A stretch of DNA of 5,308 bases from assembly GCA_001701115.1 (NCBI GenBank), contig DAAJ01000067.1, forward strand, positions 1 to 5,308, in the 5' to 3' direction. The notes under the pieces are model-generated. The model had not been told where the DNA came from and made no database searches. It saw nothing but the letters and a program-made list of their open reading frames with translations. Positions 1 through 5,308 of the stretch are shown one piece after another. The stretch's first letter is position 1. Each line of letters opens with the position of its first letter. The translations under genes were made by a program, and so were the position numbers. Origin of the DNA: Bacteroidales bacterium GP2. Lineage in GTDB: Bacteria; Bacteroidota; Bacteroidia; Bacteroidales; Muribaculaceae.

Positions 1-20
1 ATCGCCTCTCCGAGGCTCAT
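1..20 (+). repeat. Outer inverted-repeat arm, left copy
   Basis: This 20-bp arm is the exact reverse complement of 278-297. It contains its own hairpin, GCCTC-TCC-GAGGC at 4-16, so the arm can fold alone or pair with its distant partner. The arm begins at base 1, so it may extend further left. Confidence 0.9.
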
Positions 21-40
21 TAGTCCTGTGCTGGCATCTC

Positions 41-85
41 CCCCAGGCTTCGCGCAATATGCGCTTGCCAGGGGTTATACACGGA
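41..85 (+). repeat. Inner inverted-repeat arm, left copy (45 bp)
   Basis: It pairs with 215-259 on the opposite strand, with mismatches only at the 10th and 37th bases. It includes the small GCGC-AATAT-GCGC hairpin at 52-64. The outer and inner arms are separated by about 20 nt on the left (21-40) and 18 nt on the right (260-277), and these spacers are not complementary. The arms are therefore better conserved than the spacers. Confidence 0.88.
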
Positions 86-214
86 TTCGCGCGTCCCGCG
101 CTCCGCATAAGCTATGCCGGACAACGCTCTCCGGCGCACCACCTCTATATGGACGATGCCGCATTGCATACGTTTTTCTCTGCAAGATAGCAGATTGAGC
201 TCCGCAGGAGCGAT

Positions 215-259
215 TCCGTGTACAACCCCTGGCAAGCGCATATTGCGCGCAGCCTGGGG
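215..259 (-). repeat. Inner inverted-repeat arm, right copy (45 bp)
   Basis: This is the partner of 41-85, with 43 of 45 bases complementary. It contains the mirrored GCGC-ATATT-GCGC hairpin at 236-248. Just inside it lies the hairpin GCTCC-GCA-GGAGC at 199-211, placed symmetrically to the GCGCG-TCC-CGCGC hairpin at 89-101. Confidence 0.88.
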
Positions 260-277
260 AAGCACAAAATATAAAAG

Positions 278-297
278 ATGAGCCTCGGAGAGGCGAT
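278..297 (-). repeat. Outer inverted-repeat arm, right copy
   Basis: This is a perfect reverse complement of 1-20 and includes the hairpin GCCTC-GGA-GAGGC at 282-294. It marks the right boundary of the symmetrical element. Sequence from about 300 onward has no counterpart on the left within the window, and there the composition becomes protein-coding in style on the + strand. Confidence 0.9.
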
Positions 298-428
298 GCC
301 GTAAAAAACACCTACGCCAGGAGATCAAGGAGCGTTGCAACCGCATCAGGGAGCAGCTCGCCCAGATGCCACCGAAACACGACATCGCCGAGGCAGAGTG
401 GCGTGACCTCCTCGCACGCACAGCATAA
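282..428 (+). pseudogene. Headless open frame, apparent C-terminal remnant of an unidentified protein
   Basis: A + strand frame is open from 282 (in-frame TGA at 279-281) to a TAA at 426-428. It has no usable start near its beginning; the first in-frame ATG is at 366-368. From about 303 the frame reads as a charged, helical stretch (HLRQEIKERCNRIREQLAQ, then PPKHDIAEAEWRDLL) ending ARTA. Codons here are mostly GAG, CGC, CTC, GCC and ATC, as in real genes. The first seven or so codons come from the palindrome arm, so the true homology probably starts near 300. It converges on hypA, with 5 nt between the two stop codons. The most likely reading is the 3' end of a gene cut off by the palindromic element. 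A chance frame or a conserved part of the repeat itself is also possible. I do not recognise the family. Confidence 0.4.
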
Positions 429-433
429 GAACG

Positions 434-775
434 TCACTCAATCGTCAGGGAGCTGACCCTGAACTCCATGCCGGAGACAATTCCGCAGGCACCACTGCCA
501 CATTCAGGGCATTCAACCACCGATCCTGAAGGATGAAATTGCGCCCCACATGCTATGCACTGCGCCCGTGACGGAACGATATCTATTTTCGCCACAGCGC
601 CCTGCCACCGGCTGCTGCGTAGCACCGCATCTATTGCCGTGCGGAAAGTATTCATCTCCACGCCGGCACGTTCCCCCACAGTAAGTGTTACCGCCTTCAG
701 CTTCTTACCGCTATGACGAGCCATCTCCGTATCAACAATTTCCAGCACGCTCTGTGCAAGTGACAATTCATGCAT
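434..775 (-). CDS. hypA: Hydrogenase/urease nickel-insertion chaperone HypA
   Basis: HypA is a small cytoplasmic zinc protein. It binds nickel and, with the GTPase HypB, delivers it to the large subunit of [NiFe]-hydrogenase. The 113-residue product has the usual family length. It starts MHEL, which supplies the conserved nickel ligand His2 and the adjacent Glu3, and continues SLAQSVLEIV. Residues 34-40 (GERAGVE) match the family's conserved GE-x-x-GVE region. A zinc site is formed by C73-x2-C76 and C89-x2-C92. The ATG at 775 is preferred to an in-frame ATG 36 nt upstream (811) for three reasons: family members begin at MHEL, the nickel-binding amine and His2 depend on that start, and AAGGA lies 5 nt upstream (781-785). 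The start overlaps the end of hypF by 8 nt, implying one transcript and coupled translation. No hypB is in view. Confidence 0.95.
   Translation of the reverse strand: MHELSLAQSVLEIVDTEMARHSGKKLKAVTLTVGERAGVEMNTFRTAIDAVLRSSRWQGAVAKIDIVPSRAQCIACGAQFHPSGSVVECPECGSGACGIVSGMEFRVSSLTIE
768..775 (-). other. hypF stop / hypA start overlap (ATGCATGA)
   Basis: Read on the - strand, hypF ends GCA TGA while hypA begins ATG CAT GA, so the two frames share 8 nt. An AAGGA motif lies inside hypF 5 nt before the hypA ATG. This arrangement is typical of translational coupling and ties the two proteins to one mRNA. Confidence 0.9.
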
Positions 776-3053
776 TCCGTTCCTTTTTAAGTATTTCCGC
801 TCCATGCGCAACTTGCCCCACAGCTATGCCGCCGTCCCCTGCAGGCACTTTCATAGGTGCAAGCACCGTCAGTCCGGCATTGCGTAATGGTTCAGATATA
901 TATTTGACTAATAAAGCGTTTTGCATCACTCCGCCAGCAAGCACTATCGTAGTGATTCCTCGCCTCTCCGCCTCATGCATGGCTACTGAGACCCATGCGC
1001 GGGCATAGGATTTATGGAATTTTGCTGCGACAACCTGCGGCTCGGTGCCGGCTTCGATATCCTCCAGTATCCCCTTTATAATGGGAGTTATATCCAACGG
1101 ATTATCTGGATTCAACTCGTATTCCGCCACATTGACGCATCCCATTGCAAGGTTTTCAAGCAGAACAGGAGCCTCAGCCTCGTACCCGTTGACGTAAGCC
1201 ACGCCGATAAGTGCGGCAACAGCATCCCACACCCGCCCTGCGCCACAACCTTGCGGGCAGCGCAACTTTCTGGCTATCATCTGTTCCACCACTCTTAGCG
1301 GTTCATCACCGATAGCCGCACGGAGTTTTGCCGGCAGACGCTCAGCCGAACCGAGGAGGGTAACAAGAACAGACACGGCGCACCGCCACGGCTCAAGGGA
1401 AGCAAGGTCACCTCCGGGAAGAGGGAAATATTGCCCGTGGGCTATCCGCTCAAAACCGGTGCGGTCGCAAAGCAGCAATTCTGCGCCCCAGACTGTACCG
1501 TCAGGACCAGCGCCTGTACCGTCAAGCACCACCGCAAGCACATTTCCTGTTATGCCGTACTCAGCCATGACACTTACCGCATGCGCGTGGTGATGCCACA
1601 TCCCTATTACCCGCGCACCGCTCCGGAAGGCATACTCCTTTCCGCACGCCGAAGAGAGATATGCAGGATGCGCGTCTATTACGACAACTTCAGGCACGAA
1701 CCTGAAAGTGCCGCTCATCCCGCAGATTGATTCCCGCAGAGCGTCTACGGCATCCTCGCTTGTCAGAGACCCGATATAGGGGCTTAGAATCACCTCCTTG
1801 CCTGTGCCGAACGCCCACGCGGAAGTAATATCGGCACCCATTCCGGCTATATGGCTCACTTCATCGACATTCCGCAAAGGCGCAGGCACATAACCGCGTG
1901 AACGCCTAAGCATCGCAGGCACATTGCCAATAATCCTCACCACTGAATCGTCGCAGCGGTTGGCTATAGGGCGGTTATGGTACACGATGGGAAGCCCATG
2001 AAGCGATGCAAACTTCGCGGCTTCGCGGTCGCCGGTCATGATAGGACGCCCCGGAAGATTCGCGCTCGTAAAGACTACCGGAAAACCGATCTCCTCAAAC
2101 AAAGCATGATGAAATCCCATATATGGCAGCATCACCCCGATTGTACGGCAACCGGGAGCGACATAAGAGGATAGTTGGCAATTGCCGGATGACGGGCACA
2201 CAACTATCGGCGCACGCCAGCTTGACAACGCTTCCTCCTCCGCTGTTGTGATATCCGCTATTTTTCTTGCATCACCAACCGACCCCGCCATGACCGCAAA
2301 CGGTTTGCGCGGGCGTTTTTTTATATCCCTTAGCCGTTTCACAGCATAATCACACCGGGCATCGGCAATAAGGTTATAACCTCCTATGCCTTTAACCATT
2401 ACAATCTCTCCGGAGGATAGTCGACCAGCTGTTTCCTTTACAATTTCCATAGGTTCAGCCACAGTTGAGCCATCCGGCAAAACCATGCAGTAATGCGGTC
2501 CGCAATCATGGCATGCCACAGGCTGGGCATGGAAACGGCGGTCACTGCAATCCTCGTACTCGCTACGGCATCGTCCGCACATTTCAAAGGGAGCCATGGT
2601 GGTAGCGCTCCGGTCGTATGGTATTGCCGTGACGATCGAAAAACGAGGACCGCAGTTGGTGCAGTTGGTTAGGAAATAGCCCTTACGTCCCGGCTGCGAA
2701 TGCATATCCGCCAGGCAGTCAGGACATATCGCCACATCGGGGCTTATCCTTGCCGGCAGCTCCCCGGCGCCGTGCTCACTCTCCAGAATATGAAACCCGG
2801 TAAGCTCAGGCGATATTACGGCATCACTCACCTTCACCTCCTCTATTTGCGCGATATTGGGAAGTTCGCTCCGCAACCGCGAAACAAGCTCCCCGGCAAC
2901 AGCGTCATCGCCGCTAATCACCACCGAAACCCCGTCAGGAGTATTTGCAACAGTACCGTCAAGGTTCATAGCGGAGGCAACACGGTAAACGGCAGGACGA
3001 AAGCCAACGCCCTGCACCACTCCACGGAAAAAAATCCTTCGTCCCGGTTTCAT
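768..3053 (-). CDS. hypF: Carbamoyltransferase HypF, [NiFe]-hydrogenase maturation
   Basis: HypF is cytoplasmic. It uses carbamoyl phosphate and ATP to make a carbamoyl-adenylate and transfers the carbamoyl group to the C-terminal cysteine of HypE, which dehydrates it to the cyanide ligand of the Fe centre. All domains are present in the 761 residues (family about 750). The acylphosphatase domain is at about 5-92, with QGVGFRP and catalytic R19 and N37. Paired zinc fingers have cysteines at 110/113/131/134 and 159/162/181/184. A YrdC-like domain spans about 200-385 (KKRPRKPFAVM; SANLPGRP at 330-337). A Kae1-like domain spans about 400-750, with HHHAH at 487-491, LDGTGAGPDG at 510-519, LAGGVMQN at 705-712 and GDGG at 739-742. 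The ATG is fixed by an in-frame TAG four codons upstream (3063-3065). No Shine-Dalgarno is evident. It leads hypA with an 8-nt overlap and is divergent from the efflux operon. HypE and the hydrogenase must lie elsewhere. Confidence 0.97.
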   Translation of the reverse strand: MKPGRRIFFRGVVQGVGFRPAVYRVASAMNLDGTVANTPDGVSVVISGDDAVAGELVSRLRSELPNIAQIEEVKVSDAVISPELTGFHILESEHGAGELPARISPDVAICPDCLADMHSQPGRKGYFLTNCTNCGPRFSIVTAIPYDRSATTMAPFEMCGRCRSEYEDCSDRRFHAQPVACHDCGPHYCMVLPDGSTVAEPMEIVKETAGRLSSGEIVMVKGIGGYNLIADARCDYAVKRLRDIKKRPRKPFAVMAGSVGDARKIADITTAEEEALSSWRAPIVVCPSSGNCQLSSYVAPGCRTIGVMLPYMGFHHALFEEIGFPVVFTSANLPGRPIMTGDREAAKFASLHGLPIVYHNRPIANRCDDSVVRIIGNVPAMLRRSRGYVPAPLRNVDEVSHIAGMGADITSAWAFGTGKEVILSPYIGSLTSEDAVDALRESICGMSGTFRFVPEVVVIDAHPAYLSSACGKEYAFRSGARVIGMWHHHAHAVSVMAEYGITGNVLAVVLDGTGAGPDGTVWGAELLLCDRTGFERIAHGQYFPLPGGDLASLEPWRCAVSVLVTLLGSAERLPAKLRAAIGDEPLRVVEQMIARKLRCPQGCGAGRVWDAVAALIGVAYVNGYEAEAPVLLENLAMGCVNVAEYELNPDNPLDITPIIKGILEDIEAGTEPQVVAAKFHKSYARAWVSVAMHEAERRGITTIVLAGGVMQNALLVKYISEPLRNAGLTVLAPMKVPAGDGGIAVGQVAHGAEILKKERNA

Positions 3054-3057
3054 GCCG

Positions 3058-3065
3058 CAAATCTA
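3058..3065 (-). promoter_or_regulatory. Candidate -7 element (TAGATTTG) immediately before hypF
   Basis: On the - strand, TAGATTTG fits the Bacteroidetes -7 consensus TAnnTTTG and ends only 4 nt before the hypF ATG. If used, transcription would begin at or very near the start codon, giving a leaderless message, which would agree with the absence of a Shine-Dalgarno. No TTTG-like -33 element is seen about 19-21 nt further upstream. A chance match in AT-rich DNA is quite possible, and the real promoter could lie farther up in the 264-bp intergenic region. Confidence 0.25.
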
Positions 3066-3104
3066 ATAACTATTTTCCACTCCGCCACCCACTCCGTTTT
3101 TTAT

Positions 3105-3119
3105 TGGAATATATTTCCA
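3105..3119. promoter_or_regulatory. Short inverted repeat TGGAA-N5-TTCCA, possible operator
   Basis: Five-base arms at 3105-3109 and 3115-3119 flank a TATAT spacer. The repeat lies in the divergent intergenic region, about 52 nt upstream of the hypF start and about 95 nt upstream of the efflux promoter element. A regulator site of this size is plausible, but so is a chance occurrence in AT-rich DNA. No regulator gene is in the window to pair with it. Confidence 0.2.
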
Positions 3120-3212
3120 TAGTGTTAGCCTAAAAGGGCAATTGATGTTAAGGATGTTTAATACCGCCGCTGTTTTGGATAACGCAGGATTCTAACTTCA
3201 CAATCTATTGAG

Positions 3213-3221
3213 TATCTTTGC
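3213..3221 (+). promoter_or_regulatory. Bacteroidetes-type -7 promoter element (TATCTTTGC) for the efflux operon
   Basis: TATCTTTG is an exact match to the TAnnTTTG -7 consensus used by the primary sigma factor of Bacteroidetes, and the following CA fits the common extended form. The matching -33 TTTG is not found at the expected 19-21 nt spacing, so the upstream element is weak or absent. Transcription would begin near 3226, leaving a leader of roughly 90 nt before the adaptor ATG. It faces the adaptor and pump genes and is the best promoter candidate in the window. Confidence 0.6.
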
Positions 3222-3239
3222 ACCCGATTTAGAGTGTCC

Positions 3240-3264
3240 GCTTAACTCAGGGATGTTTTTAAGC
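3240..3264 (+). promoter_or_regulatory. Small inverted repeat GCTTAA-N13-TTAAGC in the predicted 5' leader
   Basis: Six-base arms at 3240-3245 and 3259-3264 could form a weak stem in the mRNA leader of the adaptor, or serve as a protein site just downstream of the predicted start point. The arms are AT-rich and the loop is 13 nt, so RNA stability would be low. I see no known riboswitch or attenuator pattern. Confidence 0.2.
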
Positions 3265-3305
3265 TCATTTCAACGAAAATCAAATTGGAAATAAAGTATA
3301 CATTT

Positions 3306-3310
3306 AAGGA
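3306..3310 (+). promoter_or_regulatory. Ribosome binding site AAGGA fixing the adaptor start
   Basis: AAGGA lies 7 nt before the ATG at 3318-3320, an ideal spacing. This supports that ATG over the in-frame TTG at 3285-3287. The TTG start would also add 11 charged residues in front of a clean lipoprotein signal peptide. Confidence 0.75.
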
Positions 3311-3317
3311 AAAAAGT

Positions 3318-4484
3318 ATGAATGCAAGTTCACTGAAAACCACCGGCATACTTATCGCCGGAGCAGCCCTCGCAATTCTCACCGGCTGCGGAGGAAAGCA
3401 GCAGATGCCACAGGGTCAGGCGCCCGCTATCGCCACAATGACTCTCGAAACAAGCAATTCTGTTCTTGAAAACACTTATCCCGCAACAATCAAGGGCAAA
3501 ACCGACATTGACATCCGCCCTCAGGTTACAGGATTCATCACCAAGGTTCATGTAGATGAAGGTCAGCACGTGCGCAAAGGACAGGTGCTCTTCACCCTCG
3601 ACCAAGTGCAGTTCAACGCAGCTGTTGAGCAGGCTCAGGCGGCTCTTAACGCAGCAAACACCGCTGTTGCAACAGCGCAGCTGACAGTGGACAACAAGCG
3701 CCAGCTTCTTGACAAGAACATCATCAGCAACTACGAATTCCAGCTCGCTGACAATCAGCTGCAGACAGCGAAAGCACAGCAGATACAGGCACAGGCGGCT
3801 CTCACAACAGCACGCAAGAACCTTGCCTACACTGTTGTTACCGCTCCTTCCGATGGTGTTGTCGGCAAAATACCCAACCGTGAAGGCTCACTTGCCTCAC
3901 CCTCTTCCGCCCAGCCCCTCACCACAGTGAGCGACAACTCTGAGGTGTACGCTTACTTCTCGCTCACCGAAAAGGATATCCTCGGTCTCAGCGGCAAAGG
4001 GTCGCTCAACAACGCCATCGATTCAATGCCCTCAGTGCAGCTCCGCCTTGCCGACGGCACAATCTATCCTATCGAAGGCAAAGTCGCAACAGTTTCAGGA
4101 GTGATTGACAATAACACCGGCGCAGCAAGCGTGCGCGCGCTCTTCAACAACCCCTCCGGACTTCTCCGCAGCGGCAGCACAGGTCAGATTATCATCCCCG
4201 ACAACCAAGCAGATGTGATTCTCATCCCGCAGAAGGCTACCTTCGAGCTTCAGGACCGCCGCTTCGTATATGTTGTCAACGATTCAAACATTGTGGTTTC
4301 CACCCCGATTGTAATCGAGCCTAACAACGACGGCAAGAACTTTGTGGTTAAAGCAGGTCTCCAGCCCGGACAGCGCATTGCAATAGAAGGTGTCGGCACA
4401 CGCCTGAAAGACGGAATGCCCATCACTCCGGTTGACCCCCAGGCAGCAGCTGCGGCACAGCAGCAGGCACCTGCCGCACACTAA
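3318..4484 (+). CDS. RND efflux periplasmic adaptor (AcrA/MexA-type membrane fusion lipoprotein)
   Basis: This adaptor bridges an RND pump in the inner membrane to an outer-membrane channel and is anchored by lipid in the inner membrane. The 388 residues (AcrA is about 397) begin with a lipoprotein signal: a hydrophobic stretch at 10-21 and lipobox LTGC with the lipidated Cys at 24. The region after the Cys (GGKQQ) lacks the acidic residues that often send Bacteroidetes lipoproteins to the surface. The first half of the lipoyl domain is at about 64-95 (PQVTGFITKVHVDEGQ). An Ala/Gln-rich alpha-helical hairpin spans about 96-168. The second lipoyl half is at about 169-206 (TAPSDGVVGKIP), followed by a beta-barrel to about 299 and a membrane-proximal domain to about 372. 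A low-complexity Ala/Gln/Pro tail ends the protein. The pump gene follows after 40 nt in the same direction. Substrate cannot be told from sequence. Confidence 0.94.
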   Translation: MNASSLKTTGILIAGAALAILTGCGGKQQMPQGQAPAIATMTLETSNSVLENTYPATIKGKTDIDIRPQVTGFITKVHVDEGQHVRKGQVLFTLDQVQFNAAVEQAQAALNAANTAVATAQLTVDNKRQLLDKNIISNYEFQLADNQLQTAKAQQIQAQAALTTARKNLAYTVVTAPSDGVVGKIPNREGSLASPSSAQPLTTVSDNSEVYAYFSLTEKDILGLSGKGSLNNAIDSMPSVQLRLADGTIYPIEGKVATVSGVIDNNTGAASVRALFNNPSGLLRSGSTGQIIIPDNQADVILIPQKATFELQDRRFVYVVNDSNIVVSTPIVIEPNNDGKNFVVKAGLQPGQRIAIEGVGTRLKDGMPITPVDPQAAAAAQQQAPAAH

Positions 4485-4524
4485 ACATAAACCAGTCAAC
4501 GTGTAATTTCACAAAGTCACATTC

Positions 4525-5308
4525 ATGAAATTAGATACATTTATCAACAGACCGGTGCTGTCTACGGTGATCTCCATCTTCATCGTGCTTCTCGGTCTGA
4601 TTGGACTTTTCTCACTCCCGGTCACACAGTTCCCAGACATCGCACCGCCTACCATCCGCGTTTCCACCACCTATACCGGTGCCAACGCCCAGGCTGTGCT
4701 CAACTCCGTGATTGCACCTCTTGAGGAGGCCATCAACGGTGCTGAGGGCATGACCTACATGGAGTCTACAGCCACCAACACCGGCTCTGCCGACATCACA
4801 GTCTACTTCGAGCAGGGTTTTGACCCCGACATGGCTGCCGTCGACGTGCAAAACCGCGTGGCTAAGGCTCAGAACCTCCTCCCCGCCGAGGTGACTCAGG
4901 TAGGTGTGCTCACCCAGAAACGCCAGACCTCCATGCTGCTCATGGTGGCTCTCTATGACGAATCGGGCAACTACACCTCTGAATTCCTCGACAACTACGC
5001 CAAAATCAACATGATTCCGCAGCTTCAGCGTGTGTCGGGTGTGGGCGACGTAATGTCGTTCGGCGCCGACTACTCCATGCGTATTTGGCTCAAGCCCGAA
5101 GTCATGGCCCAGTATGGTCTCATGCCTACCGATATTTCATACGCTCTCGCCGAGCAGAACATCGAGGCAGCTCCCGGTGCATTCGGCGAACAGGGCAACC
5201 AGAGCTTCCAGTACACCATGAAATATAGAGGCCGTCTCACCACCCCCGAGCAGTTTGAAGATATCGTGGTGTCTGCAAAGCCCACCGGCGAGGTGCTCAG
5301 GCTCGGCG
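4525..5308 (+). CDS. RND multidrug efflux pump, AcrB/HAE1-type, N-terminal part (runs off right edge)
   Basis: This is the proton-driven inner-membrane pump of a tripartite efflux system. Only 261 of the roughly 1,050 residues usual for the family are in the window; the frame is open to the last base. It starts MKLDTFINRPVL, the family's short cytoplasmic N-terminal helix, followed by transmembrane segment 1 at about 11-31. The conserved LPVTQFPDIAPP (31-42) leads into the periplasmic porter domain. Visible AcrB-like landmarks are TYTGANAQ (49-56), DVQNRV (107-112), SGVGDV (171-176), MRIWLKP (185-191) and EAAPG (214-218). The ATG at 4525 aligns with the normal family start; no clear Shine-Dalgarno precedes it, as is common in Bacteroidetes. 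It shares the adaptor's codon style (many C-ending codons) and should be co-transcribed with it. An outer-membrane channel gene is expected downstream. Confidence 0.95.
   Translation, partial: MKLDTFINRPVLSTVISIFIVLLGLIGLFSLPVTQFPDIAPPTIRVSTTYTGANAQAVLNSVIAPLEEAINGAEGMTYMESTATNTGSADITVYFEQGFDPDMAAVDVQNRVAKAQNLLPAEVTQVGVLTQKRQTSMLLMVALYDESGNYTSEFLDNYAKINMIPQLQRVSGVGDVMSFGADYSMRIWLKPEVMAQYGLMPTDISYALAEQNIEAAPGAFGEQGNQSFQYTMKYRGRLTTPEQFEDIVVSAKPTGEVLRLG

Larger units (their letters stand above)
1..297. repeat. Large imperfect palindromic, hairpin-dense element (REP/MITE-like), possibly continuing past the left edge
   Basis: This stretch carries no convincing gene. Its ends are perfect inverted repeats (1-20 against 278-297), and an inner pair (41-85 against 215-259) matches at 43 of 45 positions. 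Both pairs share an axis near 149-150. Short hairpins sit in mirrored positions: 4-16 and 282-294 (GCCTC stem, 3-nt loop), 52-64 and 236-248 (GCGC stem, 5-nt loop), and 89-101 (GCGCG stem) and 199-211 (GCTCC stem). Two unmirrored hairpins lie nearer the centre, at 116-135 and 180-193. Frames open across it on either strand mirror each other because of the palindrome and resemble no protein I know. It could be a non-autonomous mobile element, a dispersed extragenic palindrome, or a structured RNA or bidirectional terminator. The inverted repeat is seen directly; the element class is inference. No target-site duplication can be judged because the left flank is missing. Confidence 0.8.

Noticed and set aside
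1..297. CRISPR array
   Set aside because: The repeats are inverted around one axis, not direct and regularly spaced, and no equal-length unique spacers are present.
75..311. A second - strand frame of 78 codons inside the repeat element
   Set aside because: It overlaps the first spurious frame in another phase, and its Arg/Cys/Ala-rich product has no family features.
300..330. Intrinsic terminator for hypA at the T6 run (- strand, 303-308)
   Set aside because: No stable GC-rich stem lies just before the T run on the - strand. The nearest complementarity is about 3 bp. The palindrome further left may stop transcription instead, but that is unproven.
20..421. A 133-codon open frame on the - strand covering the palindrome and the remnant
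   Set aside because: Its product is Arg/Ser/Leu-rich with no recognisable domain, and its two halves echo each other because of the inverted repeat. Over 303-421 it runs antisense to a more convincing coding frame. It is best explained as a by-product of the palindrome.
776..811. Upstream ATG that would give HypA 12 extra residues (MRMERKY...)
   Set aside because: HypA needs its N-terminal MHE for nickel binding, and the AAGGA site is placed for the ATG at 775. The extra codons lie inside the end of hypF.
685..3122. Several + strand open frames opposite hypF/hypA (for example 685-1008, 1014-1298, 1431-1730, 1977-2174, 2700-3122)
   Set aside because: All run antisense to well-supported genes, have no recognisable domains and have low-quality compositions.
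3285..3317. In-frame TTG start for the adaptor
   Set aside because: It would put 11 charged residues before the lipoprotein signal peptide and has no ribosome site of its own. AAGGA at 3306-3310 points to the ATG at 3318.
3330..5285. Open frames antisense to, or out of frame within, the adaptor and pump genes (for example 3330-3605, 4284-4499, 4612-4851 and 5070-5285 on the - strand, 3709-3930 on the + strand)
   Set aside because: They lie within strongly supported efflux genes in other frames and show no protein family features.

Overview
The window looks like chromosomal DNA of a gut-type Bacteroidales bacterium, possibly Muribaculaceae. Three things suggest this. The RND pump N-terminus has the sequence style of Bacteroidales HAE1 pumps. 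The adaptor carries a lipoprotein signal. A TAnnTTTG-type -7 promoter element lies upstream of the adaptor. The family-level placement is inference, not shown by any marker gene.

Layout. (1) Positions 1-297 hold no convincing gene. They form one large, nearly symmetrical inverted-repeat element: a perfect 20-bp outer arm pair and a 45-bp inner arm pair with 2 mismatches. Mirror-placed short hairpins lie within and between the arms. (2) Directly abutting it, about 282-428 on the + strand, is an open frame without a start codon that reads like the C-terminal tail of an unidentified helical, charged protein, so probably a gene remnant. (3) On the - strand lie hypF (768-3053) and hypA (434-775), in the order hypF then hypA with an 8-nt overlap. 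Both are full length with their key motifs intact and belong to [NiFe]-hydrogenase maturation. HypF makes the cyanide-ligand precursor of the active site; HypA delivers nickel. No hydrogenase structural gene and no hypB, hypC, hypD or hypE is visible here. (4) A 264-bp divergent intergenic region (3054-3317) carries a good promoter -7 match for the rightward genes and a possible one for hypF. (5) On the + strand lies a tripartite efflux operon: a lipoprotein periplasmic adaptor (3318-4484) and, 40 nt later, the start of an AcrB-like RND inner-membrane pump (4525 to beyond the right edge).

How they work together. HypF and HypA act in one maturation pathway and look translationally coupled. The adaptor and pump should assemble with an outer-membrane channel, probably encoded just past the right edge, to export hydrophobic or toxic compounds. 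Nothing in the sequence links the hydrogenase and efflux functions beyond the shared divergent intergenic region. The genes themselves are ordinary. The least explained part is the hairpin-dense palindromic element at the left edge and the headless frame next to it.
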